The notes under the pieces were generated by a model that was not told the origin of the DNA, made no database searches, and was given only the letters and a program-made list of their open reading frames with translations. Shown here piece after piece: positions 49,860-57,458 of a DNA stretch of 64,000 nucleotides. A program made the position numbers and the translations under genes. The DNA is from Verrucomicrobiota bacterium (GTDB taxonomy: Bacteria; Verrucomicrobiota; Verrucomicrobiia; Verrucomicrobiales; Akkermansiaceae). The stretch is taken from positions 1-64,000 of the forward strand of contig JAFLEH010000017.1 of the NCBI GenBank assembly GCA_017301995.1, given 5' to 3'. Position 1 is the stretch's first letter; each line of letters begins with the position of its first letter.

Positions 49860-51283
49860 ACCAATGGGAGGAGTTGTGGCGGCTGTGCGGAAACGACGCC
49901 TCCTCGACTCCCGGCTGCGTCACGCGGTTGCGCGAGCACCTGCTGGCCCACTTGATATGTCCCGGACGCCATACCATCTCCGGACTGATCACCGTCTTCG
50001 GGGGACAATTCCGCGATTGGAGCGCCGATTACCAGCTGTATTCCAAAGACCGGGTCAACGAAGACGCCATCTTCGGCCAAGTCCGCAAGGAGGTCGAATC
50101 ACTCGCGCCGGCCTCGCGTCCGCTGTGTGTCTCGCTCGACGACACCATCTTGCGCAAGACCGGCAAAACCATCCCCGGCGCCGCCTACCGCAAGGATCCG
50201 CTCGGCCCGCCCTTCAATCTCAACCTGGTGTGGGCGCAACGCCGGATCCAGATCAGCGCGGCGCTCCCCGATGAAAACCACGAGGTCCGCATGATTCCCA
50301 TCGGTTTCCTGGACGCCTCCACTCCCCGCAAGCCCGCCAAAACCGCTTCGCCCGAACAAGTCGAACTCTACAAGGAACGGATGAAACAGCGCAATCTCAA
50401 CACCCTGGCAAGGGACGCCCTTTGCCGGCTCCAGTCGGACCGCGCCGCCGAAAACGGAGGCACGGCTCCCGCGCTGCGCCTCGTGGTGGACGGAAGTTAT
50501 ACCAACAAGAACATGCTCCGCCATCTTCCCCCGAACACCACCCTGATCGGCCGCATCCGCAAAGACGCCAAACTCAACGCCAAACCCGACACCCAGGCCG
50601 TCCGCGGGCGCAGGCGCATCTACGGAGACGCCTTGCCCACGCCCGAACAAATCCGCCAGGATCCCGACATCCCCTGGGTCACCGTGCGGGTGCGGGCCAG
50701 CGGCAAATGGCGCGATTTCGAAGTCAAAGCCCTCGCGCCCGTGCGCTGGCGCGCCGCCGGGGAAATGGACCTTCGCCTCGTGGTGATCCGCCCGATCGGC
50801 TATCGCCCGCGCAAAGATGCCAGAAAACTCTACACCCAGCCCGCCTATCTGATCTGCACCGATCCGGACCTGCCGCTTGAAGACCTGCTTCAGGAATACA
50901 TCTGGCGCTGGGACATCGAAATCAACCACCGCGACGAGAAAACCATCCTCGGAGTCGGCCAGGCCCAGGTGCGCAACGAAAACTCCGTGGAGAACATTCC
51001 GGCAACCGCCGTGGCCGCATACGCCATGCTCCACGTCGCCGCGATCAAAGCCTATGGCCCAGGAGGCAAACCCGCCGTCATCCCGGAAGCCAAGTGGCGC
51101 AAATCCGGAAAGAAAAAACGCCCCTCCACTCAGGATCTGATCAACGAACTGCGCCGCGAGTTATGGTCCAAGGCCATCCGTCCCGGGATTTTAAACGACT
51201 TCATGAACCGCGCCCACGGCGACACGAAGCCGCATAAATCCGAACCCAACCTCTGCAGCACGCTGTTTTCCGCTACCGCGTAA
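49841..51283 (+). CDS. DDE transposase (IS4/IS701-like), probably made by -1 frameshift
   Basis: Open frame from 49,841 to 51,283 (480 residues) entered by slippage from the AbrB-like gene; the first ordinary start in the frame is TTG at 49,874 (469 residues). Translation upstream of that TTG (NDSPLLNQWEELWRLCGND) looks like protein and reads in frame from the A9 run, but no start with Shine-Dalgarno spacing is seen. Counting from the TTG, catalytic residues are Asp89/Asp90 (SLDDTI), Asp206 (VVDGSY) and Glu349 in the motif Y342-IW-R345-WDI-E349-INHRDE-K356. The fusion would be about 546 residues. All reading frames look intact, so the element may be active. Confidence 0.85.
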   Translation, partial: NDSPLLNQWEELWRLCGNDASSTPGCVTRLREHLLAHLICPGRHTISGLITVFGGQFRDWSADYQLYSKDRVNEDAIFGQVRKEVESLAPASRPLCVSLDDTILRKTGKTIPGAAYRKDPLGPPFNLNLVWAQRRIQISAALPDENHEVRMIPIGFLDASTPRKPAKTASPEQVELYKERMKQRNLNTLARDALCRLQSDRAAENGGTAPALRLVVDGSYTNKNMLRHLPPNTTLIGRIRKDAKLNAKPDTQAVRGRRRIYGDALPTPEQIRQDPDIPWVTVRVRASGKWRDFEVKALAPVRWRAAGEMDLRLVVIRPIGYRPRKDARKLYTQPAYLICTDPDLPLEDLLQEYIWRWDIEINHRDEKTILGVGQAQVRNENSVENIPATAVAAYAMLHVAAIKAYGPGGKPAVIPEAKWRKSGKKKRPSTQDLINELRRELWSKAIRPGILNDFMNRAHGDTKPHKSEPNLCSTLFSATA

Positions 51284-51305
51284 CTTCGGAAGAACCAAAC
51301 TCCAG

Positions 51306-51329
51306 AGCCGCGCTCGTGAGAGCGTGGCC
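51306..51329. repeat. 24-bp palindromic element, copy B (right of the IS)
   Basis: Identical to copy A and directly adjoining the right terminal repeat of the insertion sequence. It could be the duplicated target or a pre-existing unit. Confidence 0.8.
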
Positions 51330-51410
51330 GCGTGGCTTGGGCGTCCCCGCCCCAGTCCGTCGCCGGTGCGTCGCGCTCCGGCGTTCCAATCCCACCCCCG
51401 CCTAAGAAAT

Positions 51411-51440
51411 TCACCGCAAAGACGCAAAGGGCGCGAAGAT
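51411..51440. repeat. CGCAAAGACGCAAAGG-type intergenic repeat
   Basis: A short iteration (CACCGCAAAGACGCAAAGG, then GCGCGAAG) of a kind often scattered in GC-rich genomes beside other small repeats. It lies in the 414-base space between the IS transposase and the first GntR gene, which otherwise holds only repeats and the GntR operator region. Confidence 0.5.
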
Positions 51441-51474
51441 GATTGAAGATGGTGGATCGTAGATGGAAATCACT

Positions 51475-51567
51475 GTTGCCGTGCTCGCGGGAGCGTGGCT
51501 TCCCAGGCGTTCACGCGCCCTCCCCGGCCACCTTCTCACGAGGCCACCTTCTCACAAAGGCGGCTAC
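51475..51567. repeat. REP/MITE-like element, copy C
   Basis: About 93 bases whose two ends are inverted versions of the same palindromic word (GTGCTCGCGGGAGCGTGGC at the left, GGCCACCTTCTCAC...GGCGGCTAC at the right), with GCGTTCACGCGCC in the centre. About 50 bases are nearly identical to copy D at 57,092-57,166. The right end is tandemly doubled (CCACCTTCTCACGAGG then CCACCTTCTCACAAAGG). It is non-coding. Confidence 0.75.
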
Positions 51568-51641
51568 GATGCTCCTCCCATTTCTTCTCCGTCACCTTCG
51601 GAATCGCGGCTGAGCGAAAATTTCCGAAAATTTTTTCTTGC

Positions 51642-51666
51642 AGTGTTACATGTGAAGTGTAACACT
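51642..51666 (+). promoter_or_regulatory. Palindromic operator of the first GntR-ABC module
   Basis: Perfect 9-base arms AGTGTTACA and TGTAACACT with seven bases between, overlapping a TTGCAG element at 51,638 and lying 31 bases upstream of the GntR start. The position and the TGTTACA-type half-site suit binding by the YtrA-type regulator encoded next. Autoregulation is inference. Confidence 0.65.
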
Positions 51667-51697
51667 AAAAACACCCAGGCGCGCTGGGTATTCGGAG

Positions 51698-52081
51698 ATG
51701 CTGCCATTCAGGATCCAGATTCGTGACGGGGAGCCGGTGTCGAACCAGGTGGTTCGGGCCGCGCACCGGGCGTTGGCGGACGGGGAATTGCGGGAGGGTG
51801 ATCTGTTTCCTTCGGTCCGGGGGCTGGCGATGGAACTGAGGATTTCGCCGACGACGGCATTCAAGGTGGTGCAGGAGTTGAAGGATCTGGGATTTCTGGT
51901 GAGTCGGCCGGGGGTGGGAATGGTGGTGCAGCGGCCGCAATTGCCCGATCCGGAGCGCCGGATGGAGTTGTTGGAACCTGCGGCGCGGAAGTTTCTAACA
52001 GAGGCGAGATCGCTGCACCTGGGGCTGGAGGAAATCCGGGAACTGCTGGCCCGCCTGAACGACCAACCGGATTCCGAATGA
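51698..52081 (+). CDS. YtrA-type GntR transcriptional regulator (module 1)
   Basis: 127-residue GntR protein of the small YtrA subgroup: a winged helix (about 10-75; GELREGDLFPSVRGLAMELRISPTTAF region) and a short helical C-terminal dimerisation tail without an effector domain. It leads an operon with an ABC ATPase and two membrane proteins (10-base gap, then four-base overlaps). Family members repress their own ABC operon and respond to cell-envelope antibiotics; the signal here is unknown. A 25-base palindrome is found upstream. Confidence 0.92.
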   Translation: MLPFRIQIRDGEPVSNQVVRAAHRALADGELREGDLFPSVRGLAMELRISPTTAFKVVQELKDLGFLVSRPGVGMVVQRPQLPDPERRMELLEPAARKFLTEARSLHLGLEEIRELLARLNDQPDSE

Positions 52082-52091
52082 AATCACAGCC

Positions 52092-53003
52092 ATGATTACC
52101 ATCGAAAATCTCCACAAGCGATACCGCAGGACCGAGGCCCTGCGCGGGGTGAGCCTCACGGTGCCGGAGGGCCGGGTCACGGCGTTTTTGGGTGCCAACG
52201 GCGCGGGGAAAACCACCACCATCCAGTGCGCGATGAATCTGTTGGAGCGCGACTCCGGCCGCATCGAGGTGCTGGGAGCCGATCCACGCAAACTAACGGC
52301 CGACCATTGGCGGCGCATCGGTTATGTGTCGGAAAACCAGCGGTTCCCGGGGTGGATGAGTCTAACCAGCATGCTGGATTATCTGCGTCCGCTCTACGGA
52401 GATCGGTGGGATCGGGACTTCGAGCGGAAATTGCTGAAGGACTTCGATATTCCGCCGAAAACCAAAATGGGTTCGCTATCGAGAGGCCAGCGGATGAAGG
52501 CCGCGCTGGTTTCCGCGGTGGCGTTCCGGCCACGTCTGGTGGTGCTGGACGAGCCGTTTTCCGGACTGGATCCGCTGGTTAGGGATGAGTTTCTGGCCGG
52601 TTTGCTGGAGCTGACCGGAACCGAAGGGTGGACCGTTTGGATGTCGTCCCACGACATTGAAGAGGTGGAGCGGGTGGCCGACCGGGTAATTTTGTTAGGT
52701 GAAGGGCGGGTGCGGCTGGAGGACGATGCCGACGCGCTGCGCGAGCGGTTCAGGCTGGTGGATGTGACCACGGCCGAAGAAATCCGGATGGCGTCCGCGT
52801 TGCCGGCGGAGTGGGTGGACTACCAGCCGAGGGGCCGTGGCGCGTCGCTGGTGGACACCGCGTATGACGAAGCGGCGAGCCGCGCGCGGTGCGCGGAGCT
52901 GTTTCCGGGGATGACGCGGTATGAGGCGCGGCCGATGTCTCTGAGGGAGATTTTTGTGGCGATGGCGAAACACGAACGCGCCGGAAAGGAGGCCGTGTCA
53001 TGA
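52092..53003 (+). CDS. ABC transporter ATP-binding protein (module 1)
   Basis: 303-residue nucleotide-binding protein of the ABC-2 export type. Walker A is GANGAGKTT (about 34-42), the Q-loop region YVSENQRFPGW, signature LSRGQRMK, Walker B LVVLDEPFSGLDP and switch SSHDIEEVERVADR. The C-terminal 90 residues are an accessory beta domain common in this group. The signature Gly after Ser is Arg (LSRGQ), an accepted variant. It overlaps the first permease gene by four bases, which suggests a complex with the two membrane proteins that follow. Confidence 0.93.
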   Translation: MITIENLHKRYRRTEALRGVSLTVPEGRVTAFLGANGAGKTTTIQCAMNLLERDSGRIEVLGADPRKLTADHWRRIGYVSENQRFPGWMSLTSMLDYLRPLYGDRWDRDFERKLLKDFDIPPKTKMGSLSRGQRMKAALVSAVAFRPRLVVLDEPFSGLDPLVRDEFLAGLLELTGTEGWTVWMSSHDIEEVERVADRVILLGEGRVRLEDDADALRERFRLVDVTTAEEIRMASALPAEWVDYQPRGRGASLVDTAYDEAASRARCAELFPGMTRYEARPMSLREIFVAMAKHERAGKEAVS

Positions 53004-55489
53004 AGGTCTGGCGGGCATGGGTGGCGGCGGAATTCCGGCGTGCGGCGTGGGTGCTGCCTTGGCTGATAGGCGCGCATTTGCTCTCGGTGGGGGCCTATAC
53101 CCGCTGGGCCTGGGATCTATCCGACCGGATGCGGTGGCTGATCGGTTTGGCCCAGATGGGGCTGAGTCTGTGGGTGGTGGTGACGAGTTTGTGGGAGGGC
53201 GCGCCGCTGCGGGGCAGGCGCTTTCTGGCAACGCGGCCGCACACGCTGCTGGCATTGGTGCTTTCGAAAGCCGCCGGGTTGTGGCTGATCTCGGTGCTGC
53301 CCTTCATGCTGGTGGAAGCGGTGGTGGCCATCTATCATGGGATGCCGGGCCGGATCGTGGCGTTGGGTGCCGCACAGGCGTGTTTGTTAGGAACCGCCGG
53401 ATTGGCTGCGGCGTTTCCCGCGTTTTGGTGGTGGAAACGCTGGCCCGAAGCCGTGATAGGTTTGGTCGTGGGTCTGCCGCTGGCGTTGGTGGGCGCCGCC
53501 TGGGCATACGGAGAATGGTGGTTTCCCGGCGTGCCGCTGTGGCCGGTGGCGGTGCTTGGCAGTTGCGGCCTGTTCGCACTCGCGGGTTGGATCGGTCTTG
53601 GTATGGGGCGCTTCGGTTGGTGGGCCCGGATCGGGCTGTTTCCTCCGTTCGCATGGCTCTGCTTGATCGGCGGACTGGAGATCGGATTCCGCCCGCCGCC
53701 GATGGATGAAACGGTGGTGGTGAGCTTGGCGAAAGTGGAGGCGGAAGCGGGAAGCAGATATGATTTCTACCAAAGGGATCAACCCCTGAAACTGCTGAGG
53801 ATCACGGTTCCGACCGACCCGGTGGACGACGCGGTCGAGCGGAGATGGTCGGAACCGGAGCGCTACTACTCTTATGACGATTGGCACGGAGAGGGGGCGG
53901 ACGCGGCGCTGAACTGTGTGCTGCATCGGTATTTGACCGGAAATGTTCAATCAATTGAAGGGCAAAGGGCAGTGCCGGGCACCCGCAACAGATTGCCACT
54001 GGGTATCCGGATGCCTCACGCTGACGGCGACACCCTATCAGTCAAGCCGGATGTGACCGCGGTGGAGACCCAATTGGCATGGGAGGTGGTGGCGGATATT
54101 CCGTTTAAGGACGGAGCTTCGGTCTCGAATTCCTGCGAGAGTTGGTCGATCCGGGGTCGATTGGGTTGGTTTACCGTCCGGCATGTGCGCGGATTGTCAT
54201 GGTTGGGTGGTGCCGGGGACGAGTGGATGTTTCCAAATCAAAAGGAGTCTTTTTACTTATATGATTCCGTAGATAAAGATCTCCGAAGGATCGTGCCGCA
54301 CCAACGGAACGGGTGGGGATCGGGTTCCCCGGTCTCGTCCGTCCGGGTCGAGAATTTGGAGATCGGCAATGTTCTTATGGTTCTTCAAATGGCAGAGGAT
54401 TTTGCAAGGCAGGTCAGGAATCGCTGGAATCCGGTGCCGCCGGAATCGTTGGTTTCCGGAAGCAAGCACGACTGCCGCCTGCTGGTCCTAAGGCCACGCA
54501 CCGTGAAACGGATCGCCCATTCGTGGAAATCGCCGGAAGAGGTTTCCTTGAAAGCGTTCGTTTCGCCGTGGCTCGACAGTGCAAATGTGTATGCGACTGA
54601 CGGGAAGGTGTACTTTCTGAAGAAACCACCGGAGTCGGGAACGGATTGGCTGGCTGCGAATCCGGTGCCCTCTGCGGATTGTTCCGACGACGATGCGGCA
54701 CGGTGGATTGGGCGGTTTTTCACGGAATGTGACCCGCAAGCTCGCACAATGACCGTTCATTTCACGAGAAATGCGGAAGCCATCAGAGAAATGCTCGCAA
54801 AACATCCGGAGGTGGCCTTGCGGCAATGGTGTCGCCTCGAGTCGGTCTCGGAGGCCAAGCGGTATTTCAGGAGCATGATTGCCGGCCATATCACCCGCGA
54901 AGTGGTGATGGCGGTTCCGGAGTCCCATACGGATCCGTTTGTGGCGGGGATCGCGCTACGCCGGGGATTCTTTCCGGAGATTGCTCCGGCGATCGCGAAA
55001 TGGGTGCGTGGCGGGGCGTGGATCGATCTGACGGATATCATCGAGCGGGTGCCGGCGAAAATCGGTCTCACGGAGGCCGAATGGCTGGACTATTTCCGGA
55101 TGCGGCCGTTGGGTTCGGTCTATCGGGCGCTGTGCGGTACCGTGGTGCGGAAGGAGGCGTTGGACGCGGAGGTGGAGAGGATCCTGCGGAACTGGACCGA
55201 TTCGCGCGGGATTGACGATCCTCTGGAGTTGCCCGATCTGGCGTTGGCGGTGGGAAGGCCGGAGGCACCTGCGTGGGTGGCGGCGCGCTTGAAGGATCCC
55301 GACGACGACCTGCGGCTCAATCCGGCGCTCATTCCGATGATTACCCGTTATTTCGTTCCTTCGGTGAAGCGGGATTTCGCGGGCTATCAGGATTTTGACG
55401 AGGTGCGATCCTGGTTTCTTTCGTGCGATCCATCCGGTTTCGTGTTCAACCCGAAGCGCGGAAAATATGAACAGCCAACTTCCGAATGA
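53000..55489 (+). CDS. ABC permease-like membrane protein with large extracytoplasmic domain
   Basis: 829-residue protein. Residues about 15-230 contain about six transmembrane helices (for example VLPWLIGAHLLSVGAYTRWAW, MGLSLWVVVTSLW, MPGRIVALGAAQACLLG), resembling the ABC-2 permease core; residues about 235-829 (nearly 600 residues) are soluble and without a recognised domain. No further membrane helix is evident near the end. The soluble part starts with a strand-rich section (about 235-500, MDETVVVSLAKVEAEAG) and ends with a helical repeat-like section (about 590-790). The topology implies a large domain on one side of the membrane. It is cotranslated with the ATPase and the next membrane protein. 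Confidence 0.78.
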   Translation: MKVWRAWVAAEFRRAAWVLPWLIGAHLLSVGAYTRWAWDLSDRMRWLIGLAQMGLSLWVVVTSLWEGAPLRGRRFLATRPHTLLALVLSKAAGLWLISVLPFMLVEAVVAIYHGMPGRIVALGAAQACLLGTAGLAAAFPAFWWWKRWPEAVIGLVVGLPLALVGAAWAYGEWWFPGVPLWPVAVLGSCGLFALAGWIGLGMGRFGWWARIGLFPPFAWLCLIGGLEIGFRPPPMDETVVVSLAKVEAEAGSRYDFYQRDQPLKLLRITVPTDPVDDAVERRWSEPERYYSYDDWHGEGADAALNCVLHRYLTGNVQSIEGQRAVPGTRNRLPLGIRMPHADGDTLSVKPDVTAVETQLAWEVVADIPFKDGASVSNSCESWSIRGRLGWFTVRHVRGLSWLGGAGDEWMFPNQKESFYLYDSVDKDLRRIVPHQRNGWGSGSPVSSVRVENLEIGNVLMVLQMAEDFARQVRNRWNPVPPESLVSGSKHDCRLLVLRPRTVKRIAHSWKSPEEVSLKAFVSPWLDSANVYATDGKVYFLKKPPESGTDWLAANPVPSADCSDDDAARWIGRFFTECDPQARTMTVHFTRNAEAIREMLAKHPEVALRQWCRLESVSEAKRYFRSMIAGHITREVVMAVPESHTDPFVAGIALRRGFFPEIAPAIAKWVRGGAWIDLTDIIERVPAKIGLTEAEWLDYFRMRPLGSVYRALCGTVVRKEALDAEVERILRNWTDSRGIDDPLELPDLALAVGRPEAPAWVAARLKDPDDDLRLNPALIPMITRYFVPSVKRDFAGYQDFDEVRSWFLSCDPSGFVFNPKRGKYEQPTSE

Positions 55490-57066
55490 TCATGTTTACT
55501 TCCCGACTGATAGGTTGTTTCCGGTTGGCCGCGGTGATCCTGCTTGCGGTGACGGTCGCACTAACCGGCGTGGCCGGTGACGGGCCGCTGTGGTGGTTGG
55601 GCGTGGCTGGTGTCCTGCTGTTGGCCGCCGCGGTGGCGGAGATGGTGCGTGGCGCGGGCGCGTTCGACGAGCGAGCCTTTCACCGAACCCGTCCGGGTGG
55701 CGAACGGCGTGTGTTCCTCCGCCAGACGGTGTGGCTGCTTGTGGTGCCGCTAGCGGTCGGATTGGTCGCCGTGGCGAGGGGATGGTGGTGGAATCTCGGG
55801 TGGAGCGGCTCGTTGACGGTCGGAGGGGTGGTTTTCGTCTTGTTGCTCTTGTGTTCGGTGGCGGTCGCTACCGGAGTGGTGTTAGGAACTGGCCGTTCCC
55901 GAAGAAAGTTTGTGGTGGCGTGGTTGATGTTGGGTGTGCCGGTGGCGGTGTATGTCTGGCAGGCGGAGATGGGGCATTGGCAGTCCGCGCCGTTGCCGCT
56001 GCGGTTCGCGTTGTGGACGAGCCGGTTCGATAGCGGAGTGACAATCGCGACCGGGGGATTTTGTCTGGCCTGGTGGATGGCTGCAGGGTACAGGAGGTGG
56101 AAGGTCGCCCTTGCGGTGGCGACTGCTGCCGGGCTTTGTGTCCCGATGCTGGAGTATCGCGCAAACGCGGCGAAGCCCGCTGCCACCAGGAGAGTGTTGG
56201 AGGAACGGGTTCCGTCGGATGTGACGATCAGGCGGACTCCGCTGAACCAAATTGCGGCGAGGAAGGGTGGTGCCAAAGTGCCGTGGAACTGGCTGGATGT
56301 CTCCGGGGTGCGGGAAGATGAGATTCTCAGGTTATATGTGAATGTCGATGTGCAGGATGGAGGGGGCGCGAATTTGGGACGATCGGGGGATTACTTTGGC
56401 GGGAGTGTGTTTTTCAGCGGTCGGGTGGGAATCAGGGCTTTATCGGGAATATCGGAGGCACAGTGTGGCTTACTGCCGGGAGAGCGAATCAGTAAAGTGA
56501 GTCCCAAATCGTTATGGGTATCTGGGATGCACGAAATCGACCACGGAGATTTCGGCAATCTAAAACGAGGGGATTGGCGGATCTATTGGGAAATTGTCAG
56601 ACCCGCTTATGCTGGGTCGGTGCCACTTGCCGCAGGCGGCCGATTGGAACTGCCGGCGGGCGGGGTTTTCAAAGTGGATCCCGTGCGTCAGCACGCGTCC
56701 GGCTTTGAGATCAAGACGTTTGAGATCTGTGCCACGGATGATAGCTTGGGATCGAGCACCCCGTGGATGTGGCCCACGCGACTCAAATTGGGAGTGATTC
56801 TGGTGAGCGGCAACGGACGCAAGGCGGTCGTGCTTTCATCAATGCATGTGGGTGCCGGGTTGGTGGTGGAGGGTACCGGGTTGGGGACCCGCTGGATTCG
56901 CTCTACGATTGATTTCCGGTGGAGGTCCCGAGACGGCCAACCTGTGGGCAGTATCGAAAACGGCGAATTGGAGCCCGAAGACCTGCAAGGGGCAAGGATT
57001 CACGTGCTCGATATGCGTCCCGGCCGCGAGGAGGGGAAAGTGGTATTGCCCGCGGTTGAGCCTTGA
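55486..57066 (+). CDS. Second membrane protein of ABC module 1
   Basis: 526-residue protein with about seven transmembrane helices in the first 230 residues (SRLIGCFRLAAVILLAVTVA, PLWWLGVAGVLLLAAAVAEM, VWLLVVPLAVGLVAVARG, VGGVVFVLLLLCSVAVATGVVL, WLMLGVPVAVYVW) and then a soluble domain of about 290 residues rich in beta strands (about 240-526). The layout is the same as its upstream partner but with a shorter soluble part, suggesting that both are related permease subunits. No function is recognised. Its start overlaps the previous stop by four bases. It ends the operon; repeat elements follow. Confidence 0.75.
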   Translation: MIMFTSRLIGCFRLAAVILLAVTVALTGVAGDGPLWWLGVAGVLLLAAAVAEMVRGAGAFDERAFHRTRPGGERRVFLRQTVWLLVVPLAVGLVAVARGWWWNLGWSGSLTVGGVVFVLLLLCSVAVATGVVLGTGRSRRKFVVAWLMLGVPVAVYVWQAEMGHWQSAPLPLRFALWTSRFDSGVTIATGGFCLAWWMAAGYRRWKVALAVATAAGLCVPMLEYRANAAKPAATRRVLEERVPSDVTIRRTPLNQIAARKGGAKVPWNWLDVSGVREDEILRLYVNVDVQDGGGANLGRSGDYFGGSVFFSGRVGIRALSGISEAQCGLLPGERISKVSPKSLWVSGMHEIDHGDFGNLKRGDWRIYWEIVRPAYAGSVPLAAGGRLELPAGGVFKVDPVRQHASGFEIKTFEICATDDSLGSSTPWMWPTRLKLGVILVSGNGRKAVVLSSMHVGAGLVVEGTGLGTRWIRSTIDFRWRSRDGQPVGSIENGELEPEDLQGARIHVLDMRPGREEGKVVLPAVEP

Positions 57067-57091
57067 GCCGGATTCGGAATTGGTAAGCGGT

Positions 57092-57166
57092 GGCCGCGCC
57101 CGTGAGAGCGTGGCTTCCCAGGCGTTCACGCGCCCTGCCCGGCCACCTTCTCACGAAGGCGGCTAC
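57092..57166. repeat. REP/MITE-like element, copy D
   Basis: A 75-base non-coding element just past module 1. Its ends, GGCCGCGCCCGTGAGAGCG and the inverted CTTCTCACGAAGGCGGC word, are alike, and its central 50 bases almost equal copy C at the other side of module 1, in the same orientation. Confidence 0.75.
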
Positions 57167-57237
57167 AATCCACCTGATAACCGCCAACCGCGGCGCAGCC
57201 GGCCGCGGCCTTTGGCGGGGTTCGTGATAGAGATTAT

Positions 57238-57397
57238 CCCGAAATCCGAAGTTCAAGGTAGTTTTGACGCTCGATTTACCACTGAGAGACTGAGAACCAC
57301 TGAGGAAACTGATTTTTCGGAGAAAAATGGGGAAGCGGAGATTGATGAAATGGGGTCGATTCCCTCTCTATCAAATATCGCTTCAGTGGAATCAGTG
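57238..57397. repeat. About 160-bp intergenic repeat, copy 1
   Basis: It begins CCCGAAATCCGAAGTTCA and continues with GACGCTCGATTTACC, GAGAGACTGAGA, GAAACTGATTTTT, AAAATGGGGAA and CTATCAAA blocks shared with copy 2 at 60,997 (roughly four in five bases match by eye). Within copy 1, ACCACTGAGGAA-type words recur inverted toward 57,415, giving a large dyad. It is AT-richer than neighbouring genes. The remainder of the 392-base space between the two convergent modules holds copy D and no gene. Confidence 0.7.
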
Positions 57398-57458
57398 CTT
57401 TTCAGTTCCTCAGTGGTAATAACGGATGCACGGGTCATTTCAACTTCCGATTCCGGGA

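Larger units (their letters stand above)
49516..51305 (+). mobile_element. Complete insertion sequence of the IS4/IS701-like DDE class
   Basis: A 1,790-base element with 16-base perfect terminal inverted repeats (CTGGAGTTTGGTTCTT at 49,516-49,531; its complement at 51,290-51,305). It encodes an AbrB-like small protein and, in the -1 frame, a DDE transposase with the IS4-type Y(2)R(3)E(6)K signature. The left 100 bases are AT-rich with promoter-like sequence. It is bounded on both sides by the same perfect 24-base palindrome in direct orientation. GTTAG/CTAAC words, common in the host genes, are absent, in keeping with foreign origin. Confidence 0.9.
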
